Shown here: positions 24,601-35,300 of the stretch, in pieces
Numbering within the stretch: the stretch's first letter is position 1
Layout: every line of letters starts with the position of its first letter
Origin: Macrostomum hystrix
Lineage: Eukaryota > Platyhelminthes > Macrostomidae
Assembly (NCBI GenBank): GCA_950097015.1
Contig: CATNEN010000038.1
Location: 30,224,501-30,288,500, forward strand
DNA: 64,000 bases
Reading direction: 5' to 3'
The notes under the pieces: generated by a model
Told to the model about the DNA's origin: nothing
Seen by the model: the letters and a program-made list of their open reading frames with translations, nothing else
The model's database searches: none
Translations under genes and position numbers: made by a program

Positions 24601-27600
24601 GGAAGAGATCGCACCAGTCAGCCGAGATACTGAGAACGATAGTCGTTCGGAGTTAAAGCCTTCAAGACATCTAGACTGCAGTCAACCGCTAGACTACATA
24701 TAGGAAAGTACCAAAACAGAGACCCAAAACGTGAAGCGCAATACTGTTCACGAAGCGTCACGGTAAAAGACCTAAGCTGTGATAAGTTTTTACGACATAA
24801 CTACGAGAATACACACTACACGGGAATTTAAGATTTTTGTGCTTGAATGATGCATTTTTCTATTAAAAATCCAAAATCCGCTGAAAATATTTCAAGATTT
24901 CTTCATCTTTGTTTACGGTTCAGTGCCTACTGAACGCTGCCTACGATAGCTCCCAAACCGAATCAGAATTTTGAGCTCTTTACGTTGAAATAACCTTCAA
25001 AGCCGGCCTAGTCAGCACCGTCGAGATATTCCGCGATTCTTGTCGAAGATTCTCGTGACTATGAGAATAAACATGCCTTTCCACCTCTATATGGGGAATC
25101 AATATTGGTTCAATAGTAGAAAGTCAATAATCATCACCAATCTAACTAACTGCAAAATTTTATACCGGATATGGTTACTAAATGAAACTTTTTAAGCAAA
25201 AATTATGCCTATATTGGTGGTTTTTTCACTAGACACCCCATCTAGAATCGTTGAATATATTAACGATGCCGTGCCGATATTTTTTTCTGTTTGCTTGCAC
25301 AATTGATTTATTTCAATAGAATTTGTTTGTGCGCCACTGGGATTTGCCGGCAAGTCGAATCCTAAAGCGCCATGCTGGGTCTGACCACCAAATAGAAATT
25401 GTAGAAATTAAACATTTAAGAAGCTGCAATTGCTAATGCTAACTACACTCGGTGTATACTTTTGTTAAGTTAACTCAAATCTGGGCCACCTATCGTCTGG
25501 AGTTATTACAAGTGCTACAAGTATTTAAAGGAAAGATATTTTAAAGCTCGTATATAATACTCACATATTCCATTCTGAACTCCTCTGGAAGGTTTATATA
25601 GGCCTCTTGCGAAAGGAATATTCGCTAGAAAAGTTAAAATGGTTTTGCTTTTTATTGATATGCGAGCGATCAATACTATATAATAGTATTTTAGTATATT
25701 TATAAAGCTCTACTTTAATCATGAGAATGGGCGAAAATTAGGAAACTTTGAAATAGCTAATCAAAATAAGGGAAGGAATCAAGTGTTTCGGCAGTGCTGT
25801 CAGTCAAATAAACTCTTTTAAACGTTCCTCGAGAGAAAATCAATTTTTCCACTTCTTAAAACGTTCTAACGCTTTGTGCACTTTTTTACTACCAAACACA
25901 ATGCTCTGAGCCTGACCGGAAAATAATTCAGTAGGAGAGATAGAGAGGGTATGAATAAGAAACTCAAAGTAAAACCCCGAAACACGTTATAACAAAAACC
26001 TTTGTTGCTGCTGGTGTGCTTCTGTTCTTGGTTACAGGAATGGCACTCTTATCTGAGCATACGTTTTCAATGCTCCGAGGCGTTTTAGTAGTGCCTTGTA
26101 CTGGCGATGCTTTCCTGTAAGCGACAGCATGTTATTTTCAATTTTGGCTTATGAAGAGTTGTAGTATTGTAGAACTAATTTTAACTTAGGTTCAACTCAC
26201 ATGGTTAGCTTTTGCATATCAGATTTCTCAAGCAGAAATGCAACTTGCAGCTGCGAATTCTCAGTTTCGCATGGTCGGCACAGCAAAATAATTTGGCAAA
26301 GTGCTCCAGATCTAGTTTTCGTTAGCTCCAGTATGTCACTCAAACCTCGACTGGAATCAATTTGGAATCTTATTATAATACACGGCAGGAGAGCGAGTTG
26401 TCGAACAGTTTCAGCCGGTTCGCTACCGGAGAAATCTGATTGACTTCTAGATTGATTGTTGACTTCAATCTGAAGGATTCGACAACCAGAGCGCTGAGCA
26501 AAATCCAGAAGGGAGGCGCTGTCACTCAACAATGCGCAGAAGCTATTTAGCTCACTGACCGGAGCAGAAAGCCTCTGTGATCCATGTTCGATGAAAGGAA
26601 CTGAAATTAGAGAGTATAGCGGACACAAAATTGGAGTGAGTGTGAATGCAAGAAAAATTATATTATTCACGTAATACGACGAGAAAGGCAAATTAGGGGA
26701 ATCGTACTACGCTCGTAGCAATAGAAATACATGAATTGAAGAAAAAATCGAGAGTCAAAAAATGAGCGAGGCTCTGCTGCACAGCCCATAATTCATTCAT
26801 CTCTCGCAAGTCTCTACTGTTGCCATACTTACGCTCGTATTTTCAAGGACCACTAAAGTAAATTAGTTACTTTAGTAGTCCTCGACTTATTTTACGATCA
26901 ATTTATATTATCTTAAAGTTCATTATGGCATCCGTTATTACTCTCTTTGTCCCCTACAGCTCCCTCTCTATCTGTCCTTACCCTGCAATAAGAATTGGTA
27001 GGCGATCCACCTCTTTTCATTGTTCTTATGGTCCGAACAGTGCACGCGCAGGATTGATTGACCAGCTCACGAGGTATTTATCGACGCTAATTTTGATCTC
27101 TGAGCTAGAAATACACTTGGTGGCCAATCAGATCAAGCCAAACAAACCGTACAAGACTCGTGGTGGTAACATCTTATACGTGTACCTGGCTCTCAAAGGT
27201 CAAATTTTACGCAAAAAGTGCTTCAGATCGCATTTGTTTCGACCAAACACACTGACTTGAGCTGTCGACTTAATCCAAGCGCAAGTGATACATTTTCAAA
27301 TCCTAAATAAAAAATTCGATCGACTTAAACATAGCCTCTATATCATAATTTTATTTTTTTCCGGGAAAAAACACGATCTGTAAAAACCTAGACGCGCACC
27401 ATAAAAAACTTATAAAATAATTGCAGGAGGGCTGCGGGCAATGGCACATCATTTAGTGACACTAGACCCGCAGCCAGCGAGGAGGCAATTCTGCCCATTT
27501 CGCTGACTCCTGAGCACACACGCACACAAATACTGTACGCAGGCATACGCTCACACAGGTGTGTACATCCGCCCTGACTTTCTCATCGTCAGGCAGTGTA

Positions 27601-28170
27601 CACTTCGATCCTTGCCAAATTCCTTGGAGGTTGGCCCTCAAGGGCGTCAATTGCACGACAAGCCCCAAAGCCTTCTCTCTGCGGCTGCGCCCCAAATAAA
27701 TGTGGCCTCGCCGTGGAATCTAACTTAGGGACCGTGGTGTGAGAGGCAAACGCGATAACCGCTCTGCCACTCACCCCCCGACGCACACCATACACACTCA
27801 AAGGTGAAGATAAATTTGAGTACTTATAAAAAAACAAAAAACGATGAGAATTAAGTAATCGACTAGACATGCTAGAGCAGCAAAATTAATTTGGCAGCAA
27901 AAAGTATTGACACGAGACTAAGTTAGAGATGTGATTTACATCGGGAAATAATGTTAAATACATTTTTTTGAATCAACGTGGAAAATTTGTTATTCGCACC
28001 TTAAATATTATGGGCTCCAAATTAATGATTGAACCGTTTTAAAAGTGTTTACTAGAAAGCAGTATAAATTATTGAGTTAAAATATAATTTACATTTTTGT
28101 AGTTAGACTTACCAACATGGAGCGAAACAACAGAAGAAACACCACTGTGTGGTTTTCTTCCTGTCGCCAT
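9663..28170 (-). CDS. RNF213/mysterin-like giant AAA+ ATPase gene, frame broken twice
   Basis: Giant cytoplasmic AAA+ protein of the RNF213 family. Exons on the minus strand, joined by matching phases: 28113..28170 (ATG at 28170), 26201..26600, 26036..26114, 21577..23663, 10348..21297, 9780..10184 and 9663..9707, coding for about 4670 codons (human RNF213 has 5207). The core exon carries the family's two catalytic ATPase units: RGYVLTADN with Walker A GETGCGKTS and Walker B MFLDEIN (AAA3), then LVGKPGCSKS and LIDEIGLAEKSRYNPLK (AAA4), followed by PPFLNRFEKQ. No canonical RING is visible; a Cys cluster sits where the RZ finger is expected. Two breaks occur: TAG at 17487-17489 (codon about 2145) and a one-base frameshift at 15285/15286. 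Both flanks continue in good family order, so this is either a recent pseudogene, a damaged allele or sequence error. The last exon is uncertain because a second acceptor is possible. Confidence 0.85.
11846..11931 (-). other. RZ-finger-like cysteine cluster in the RNF213-like protein
   Basis: The translation reads CSICSCVC and, about 12 residues later, TCPCQYC. It lies about 1100 residues after the AAA4 end and about 675 residues before the C-terminus, close to the placing of the RZ zinc finger in vertebrate RNF213. The usual NGH histidine is absent, replaced by a C-x2-C-x-C-x-C pattern. Assignment is by position and spacing only. Confidence 0.4.
15283..15290 (-). other. Single-base frameshift in the RNF213-like coding exon
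   Basis: Before this point the frame reads CAVHAN; after it, one base out of phase, the frame reads RCIVMIRKSEISRL and PPFLNRFEKQ. RNF213 proteins have a continuous H-x-N-F-R-C-I-V segment here, so exactly one base is missing in a CTT|AGG context. The simplest account is loss of one T from a short T run. The upstream frame stops at 15270-15272. Confidence 0.8.
17487..17489 (-). other. In-frame TAG in the RNF213-like coding exon
   Basis: The codons read GTT CCT TAG GAA ATG GCT CGA GGC, with the same frame open for about 1290 codons before and 737 after. The RGYVLTADN start of AAA3 follows directly. A 31-bp or similar mini-intron ending in CCTTAG is conceivable, but no donor in a sensible phase and distance was found. 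Confidence 0.8.
21298..21576 (-). other. Intron 4 of the RNF213-like gene
   Basis: Donor AAG|GTAAGC at 21577/21576 and acceptor TTCTTGCAG|AC at 21298/21297, 279 bp, phase 2 on both sides (AG plus A gives Arg). The match in phase is strong evidence that the two long frames are one gene. Confidence 0.85.
23664..26035 (-). other. Intron 3 of the RNF213-like gene
   Basis: A 2.4-kb intron, phase 0 on both sides. It holds the GC-rich imperfect repeat at 23985-24100 and about 400 bp of moderately GC-rich unclassified sequence to about 24830 that may belong to a retroelement leader. The piece at about 25012-25045 resembles 1413-1445 (GAGATATTC..CGATTCTT), so transposon fragments are likely. No exon was seen inside. 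Confidence 0.5.
23985..24100 (+). repeat. GC-rich imperfect tandem repeat, about 36-bp unit
   Basis: Three units contain GCAGCGG(C/T)GC and GACGTGGAGC(T/C)GCC. Composition is far more GC-rich than the flanks. Confidence 0.55.
27419..27783 (-). mobile_element. SINE family 1, near full length
   Basis: Lies in intron 1 of the RNF213-like gene. Minus-strand reading starts GGGTGAGTGGCAGAGCGG and continues with a B-box-like stretch; the plus strand carries GGTTGGCCCTCAAGGGCG and GTGTGTACATCCGCCCTGA. Confidence 0.7.
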
Positions 28171-29343
28171 GATTTCTAATCAGCACCGCGCTAGTTGGTG
28201 CATGACACGAACGCACTCTGCACACAATTCTGGATTTTTCCGTAGTTTATGATAAGTAGCTATATATATCGATATTTTTAAGTCACAGCAAAATAATAGT
28301 AGAACTAAAGTCTGAGCTAAACTTTCACATGACAGTAATGATGTCTTAAAAATATCCAGATTTGCCTCGTTCTAAATGTTCAAGAAAGTTAAGGGACACT
28401 TTGATTTCTCGAAACTATAGGCGTAGTGCAGTAATTTAAATGGCGAAAACGAAAAACGAAAATTGAAATAGCTCAGACGCAACAATATAATTTTCTTTCG
28501 CGATTTATTATCAAAGTTATTGCTTTTTAATTTTAAATGGCTCTTCTGAGAAAAGCTTTTGGCGTACATAGTTATTTTGTTTAATTTCTTACTAAGCGCG
28601 ATTTTGCAAATTGGACCGATTTGATTTAGAATGATATAGAAACTTTTTAGACGATTTGGATCCATACAAGAGTCTTTGCTAGTAAACTAACCTTTAAACT
28701 AACATAAGCGTGTATCAGTTATGCTTTCATATATCGCGTATTTATAAATGTAGCACAATGTATTTAGGAAATTTAAGGAATACGTTTATATCTTTATATG
28801 TCTACGTGTACTTCACAACTTTTTACTATTCAGTACATTTCTATGATCTATCGTGTTGACTAAAAGCAAATTTAAATTAATTACCGTTCATGCAGTCGTG
28901 ACCATGACTATTTTAGACGCCATTTTAACTGCCAATGCTTGCTCTATACAGTTGCAGCAGACAACACGTATTTTGTATTTATTAAATATTCAAAGTTTCA
29001 GTATAGGCATAAATATATTCAAATAATGTAAAAAATACCAAAAAGCATTGGAAAATGTTATTTAATATATATTCTTAATGGTGACAATTTAAATTTCAAC
29101 TATTGAACACTTTTTACAGTTTTTTCATATGAAACAGAACTTAAATATTTACAAATAAAAATTACTCGCATAAAATAAAGTAATGTATCAACACTCCACA
29201 ACGAGTCTACAAAGAAAAATTTTAGGTAGAAAAACTTAAAAGATTTGAGTACGCTATAAATATTTTTTATATTGTTAGCAACTGAAGGCTATATTTACAG
29301 TAAAGTTTTATTGAATAAGTGAGACAGTCGGTAGGACTGGTCA
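28171..29343. other. Intergenic between the two large genes
   Basis: AT-rich, about 1.2 kb, containing the RNF213-like promoter region near 28.2 kb and the cyclase 3' UTR near 29.3 kb. I saw no other gene, repeat array or RNA. Confidence 0.5.
29307..29312 (-). terminator. Polyadenylation signal of the guanylate cyclase gene
   Basis: AATAAA on the minus strand, 32 bases after the TAA stop. The position is short but usual for a compact 3' UTR. Confidence 0.6.
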
Positions 29344-32300
29344 TTACTGAAGTTTTTCCTGGATTGCCGGGTCGACTATGTTATCATTTTCGCCATGCAG
29401 CCAGTAAGTCTTCTGCAGGCCTTTACCCTGAAAATATTTATTAAAATTCGATTTGTAGTTAATGCAAGATAATATTAATGATAATTATAATAATAACATT
29501 TGTTTAAGCGGTCTGTGAGCCTGCTACCAGTTAAGGATGGAATTTAACGTTCCTATTTGATAGCCTGAGCACACTCAAGCACGCGTAAATTCGTTCAGTG
29601 TTTCACTTTTATCACCTTCATTTCAACCTCGCCTCGAACTGTAGTGACAAAGCCACCAATTTCTTCTAGAATTGCATGCGTCTGGGAGCTAATGTGAATC
29701 TTCAGCGGCATGCCATTGCTTTCCATCCGGGACGCGGTGTTGACTGTGTCGCCAAACAGACAGTAGCGCGGCATTTTAAGACCGACGACGCCGGCGCACA
29801 CTGGACCTGACAAAAGTTTTGTGGTTGAAATAACAAATTTGCGATAGTCAAGCAGGTACACAACCTGGGGTGACGAGATAATAACACAAAAAGTGGGACG
29901 CAGGTACAGAAGGCTCTCAAACGGGAGGCTCTCAGACAGAAAGCTCTCAGACAGAAGGCTCTCAAACAGAAGGCTCTCAAACAGGAGGCTCTCAAACAGA
30001 AGGCTCTCAAACGGAAGGCTCTAAAACAGAAGGCTCTCGAACAGGGGGCTCTCAGATAGGAGGCTTTCTGACAGAAGGCTCTCAAACAGAAGGCTCTCGA
30101 ACAGGGGGCTCTTTGACAAAAGGCACTTGGAACTCTAACCTGAATGAATTCCGATGCGTAGTTTAAGCTGAGTGTCCGGCTTGTGTCTAATCTTAAACGA
30201 GAAAATGTTTCGCAGAAAACTGAGCGACATGCGGGCAATCTCGCGCGCGTGAAGGTTCCCATTGCGACCAGGCAGGCCGGAAACGACCATGTAGGCGTCT
30301 CCGATTGTCTCCACTTTGTAGCAGTCGTACTGCTCGATGATCCGGTCAAACAGTGTGTACAGGTCGTTGAGAAGATTTACGACCTGGATGTTATTCAATT
30401 GGTGACAAATAATAACTACTATATAATGTTCTAGGCAAATGGTATGATGCATTTTGTACGAGAAGGGCTGTGGCCGCTGGCGCAACATTTGGCGAGGAGG
30501 CAATTTTTCCCATTCCACTGACCTCTGAGCATTCAGATACGTCTAATGGCCCAGGCGTTCAGGATTGTGATTTTTGCTTCGGGCCGTTCAGAATTGTGTC
30601 TGTCTATGGCGAAACCTCGCTCAATAGGCATTAGACAATCATGTAGGATTCTACGTCGCATAAAGTAAACTTGGTTACTGAATTGCCGTCTATGGCAAAA
30701 ACAACTCGTGTGCTTCGGGGTTGGCCCTCAAGGGCCGGTCGTGCAGATTTGCACTACAAGCTCCCAACACAAGTCTTTTCTCTGCGGCTGCGGCTGGCCT
30801 CGCCGCGGAATCGAGCTCACTAAAGATTAATACGAGAAGTATATATATTAGAATAAGCTAATCTAAGAGCAGCCTTTACATTCTTTATTGAGCACTTCAC
30901 CGAGTTACACTTAAACTACGTCACCTCCATCGGTGTACTCTCGCTCGACAGTGCCGTAAATCCGCAAATATCCGAGAAGTAAATTGTAACTCCGTCGAAC
31001 CATTCGGCAGTGACAGATTCGCCTTTCATCAGTGTGGTGGCCACGGACTTTGGCAGCATGCAGTAGAGCAGATTCTCTGCCTTCTTCTTTTCCTCCAGGT
31101 ACTGGTCGGTTCGTTTAGCAACTAGGCTCTCCAGATTATTGGAGTATTGCTCCATGCGTTTCAACAGATTGTCCAGGATGTTGCCAGATTCCGCCTCCTT
31201 GTTGAAGCGGCTAATGCGGCTCTTGACGGCGTTGAAATTCGGCCTGGCACTCGGGTCCTCGTGCCAGCAGCTGCGCACAATGCCTAGCAGTGCTTGGGCT
31301 CGTTCGGCGTCAAGGTCGACTAGCTCCTGACTGAGGCTGGGACGGAATGGCGGCTGCGAGGCGACTGGCTGGCGCACTTTGTCGATTATGTCTGATGAAA
31401 AAATACAGGGTGTTAAGAAAATGCCTTTCATCAATAGATACTGGTACCCATTTAACAGCTGAGTGAACTGAAGCAATGAAGAGTTAAGTGTCGTGCTAAA
31501 GGACACAAATTATATCATTAGAGTCAGGAATCGAAGCCCAACCTTTAGGCTACAACCGCTCCTACAGTTAAAAATAAGCAAGCTACTCTACTGACAGTAA
31601 AGCAAAAGGAAACGGTTCTGTCTCACCCTGTGGCTCGGCAAAGTCGTAGTCGCTAATGTAGAAAACACCTTTCCTGTAGATTATTTCCTGGGCGATGATG
31701 GCGAAACTGTAAACGTCTCCTTCGCGAGTGCCTTCGGCTGGACCATTGGGCATACTTCTGAGAAGCTCTGGTGCAGTCCAAAGTTTGTCTGCGTGTACAC
31801 AGGTTGTTTTTATATTATGTAGGATTCTCGATTGATGAAGAGATATTGTGAAGGCAGTAATTCACATTATAAAATACACACAGAGGGCAAGTGGCAGAGC
31901 GGTAAACACGTTTGCCTCTCGCACCAAGGTCCCTGAGCTCGATTCCGCGGCGAGGCCACATTCAATTTTGGGCGCTGCCGCGGAGAGAAGGCTTGGGGAC
32001 TTGTCGTGCATTATAAATCTACGACAATAATAAAACCCCGAAGTCAAAATGAGGGTGTACACTGCCAGACAATGAGAAAGTCAGAGCAGATGTAAACTTA
32101 AATGTGAGGATGTGCTTGAGTCCGATATCTGTGCATGTGTGCTCAGGAGTCAGTGGAGTGGGCAGAATTGCTCCACCCTCCTAGAAATTATATAAAGCCA
32201 AATTATTATAGGAATGCACAATTATAATAGATAATATTAGTAATATAGTATGTTTATGTGCTTGCTTTTTGTTAGATACGAAGATCACAACATGATGATC

Positions 32301-35300
32301 GATGCAAAATAGTTCAATCAAATTAAGAGGCTTGGTCAGAAAATTAAAATTATTTTGAAACATAATAGGTGAAATAACATGTTTATAAGTTCAAAGTTGA
32401 TCGGAAATCGAACCCCCGTCCCGTAAGTCATGTGTACGACGCTATAACAACTAGATAAATTGACCCTAATTTTCTAGGTGAATTTTCTTTGCGTTGCTAA
32501 ATTTCTTTTTATTATCAGATGTCTCCCATAAATATTTATTAAGGCTTTGTTTTACTAGTTAATCAAAATAACAAAAATTTAAGTTAATTATTCTGCCATT
32601 ATAAAAAGAACTACACGCAAGGAACAGATAAGTAAAGGTTGTTAGATAAAATATAGTTGAATTTTTCGAATTTTTTATTAAACAAGAAGTATATTATTAA
32701 GGACCACTAGAATTTAGAATTTCTATGACTAGTGGCCCTCGCTAATCATATTAACTGCTTCGAAATTTACGATCAGTAGGGATGTGAAGATTAGGAGAAA
32801 AAATATGAACAGAAAGCTTCAGATTTAGACTGACCAAGCAAAGCGCAGTTAAACAAATTTCGTTACTTAATTCAACGCCGCGATCATACTCAAACGGTTG
32901 AGTAGTCACCCTCTGATTTTCACTGACAATACATTTTTTCATAGTAATCCAAGGACTTCTATATATAGCACGCATAACAGGTGCTTTATTCAGAAGTCCT
33001 TGGTCCGCGCTGCGTCCAATTACCTTATCTTGTTTTTCTGACTAGCTGAACCGATTATAACCGTTTGATTATAAGCGGAGCAATAATTTTAAATACAATG
33101 TTTTGTACTTGAAAAAGCTGTCTGGGCGCATTGGCAGTTGGCACACGACCAGAAAAAATTTGCCTGTTTACCGTAGAATTGTCCTGAAATTTTAAACAGT
33201 GACGATGGGAATTTCATGCAGGCTTCAGTGCATATATACTTGTAATATTTATTACTAAGAAATATAGAAATCAAAACGAATTCATCAACAATTTTTGCTA
33301 AACACAGAAAGCTTCGATATATCAATCACAGCTGCATAATGGATTAAATGGCATTAGTCTGATAACAAGAGCTTTCTAACATCTAGTTGTAATCTTGTTT
33401 TGTTTAACCGAATTAGAAAAAATGCATTTTGCATGCAGTTATCCTACAGGCAAAGCTGCTTCAATTCTAGTTCTAAACCTTGCTGCGATTCTAGTTCTAA
33501 ACCTTGCTGCGATTCTAGTTCTAAACCTTGCTGCGATTCCAGTTATGAACCTTGCTGCGATTCTAGTTCTAAACCTTGCTGCGATTCTAGTTCTAAACCT
33601 TGCTGCGATTCTAGTTCTAAACCTTGCTGCGATTCCAGTTATGAACCTTGCTGCGATTCTAGTTCTAAACCTTGCTGCGATTCTAGTTCTAAACCTTGCT
33701 GCAATTCTAGCTCTGAACCTTGCTGCGATTCCAGTTATGAACCTTGCTTCGATTCTAGTTCTGAACCTTGCTGCGATTCCAGTTATGAACCTTGCTGCGA
33801 TTCTAGTTCTAAACCTTGCTGCGATTCTAGTTCTAAACCTTGCTGCGATTCCAGTTCTAAACCTTGCTGCGATTCTAGTTCTAAACCTTGCTGCGATTCT
33901 AGTTCTAAACCTTGCTGCGATTCCAGTTATGAACCTTGCTGCGATTCTAGTTATGAACCTTGCTGCGATTCTAGTTCTAAAGCTTGCTGCAATTCTAGCT
34001 CTGAACCTTGCTGCGATTCTAGTTATGAACCTTGCTTCGATTCTAGTTCTGAACCTTGCTGCGATTCCAGTTATGAACCTTGCTGCGATTCTAGCTCTGA
34101 ACCTTGCTGCGATTCCAGTTATGAACCTTGCTGCGATTCTAGTTCTAAACCTTGCTGCGATTCTAGTTCTAAACCTTGCTGCGATTCTAGTTCTAAACCT
34201 TGCTGCGATTCCAGTTATGAACCTTGCTGCGATTCTAGTTCTAAACCTTGCTGCGATTCTAGTTCTAAACCTTGCTGCGATTCCAGTTATGAACCTTGCT
34301 GCGATTCTAGTTCTAAACCTTGCTGCGATTCTAGCTCTAAACCTTGCTGCGATTCTAGTTCTAAACCTTGCTGCGATTCTAGTTCTAAACCTTGCTGCGA
34401 TTCTAGCTCTGAACCTTGCTGCGATTCTAGCTCTGAACCTTGCTGCGATTCTATCTTCGACTTCTCTACGATTCTTTTTCGACTCCTGAGGCGATTCTAT
34501 GTTAGAATTTTTTCTTCGATTTCATGGTTTAACTCCTGCTTTGGTTCTGGGCAGATGTATCTTAGATTTGACATTTACTGAAATTATCATAGCATATGTT
34601 GCTGATAGCGTATGTTCCATCATCAATAGTTCTTTGCGTGAATGCACAATATTATATTGCTAGCTCAAAAGTGCAAATCACGAATCTCCGATAGTACTAG
34701 CGCGTACCAGATGTCAAGCGTTAAGGAGGATCTTATCATCACGATATGGGCATCGATTTCCATACAGGCCCATGATCTGAGTCCCTCGGGTATCTTGCAC
34801 TGTCCACTTGATCTCCACATCCCTGTGAAATTCATCGCTTCAACAGAAACTGTAAAAGCGTATTGCAATTGCAGCATACTAGAGGTTAGAGACGAAATTG
34901 GAAAATTATCCTCCAGAGGCTTGCTAAGGAATGAAATTTTGCATGCTGATTACTGACCCGCACATTTCTAGATGCTCTTTGTGGTAGGCTGGACATTGTA
35001 CACGGTATCAGAACTGTCCTATCCCGTCCTATCCCGTCCTATCCCGTCCTATCCCGTCCTATCCCGTCCTATCCCGTCCTATCCCGTCCTATCCCGTCCT
35101 ATCCCGTCCTATCCCGTCCTATCTTGTCCTATCCTATCCTATCTTGTCCTATCCTATCCTATCCTATCCCATCCTATTCTATCCTATCCTATCCTATCCT
35201 GTCCTATCTTGTCCTATCCTATCCTATCCTATCCTGTCCTATCCTGTCCTATCCTGTCCTATCCTATCCTGTCCTATCCTATCCTATCCTATCCTATCCT

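Noticed and set aside
26925-27260. A 111-residue plus-strand gene inside RNF213-like intron 1
   Set aside because: It has an ATG but no family motif, no partner exons, and biased composition.
33433-34581. A 380-residue cysteine-rich CCDSSSKP repeat protein on the plus strand
   Set aside because: The 24-bp unit keeps two frames open at once, the array is antisense inside a cyclase intron, and the flanks show no gene structure.
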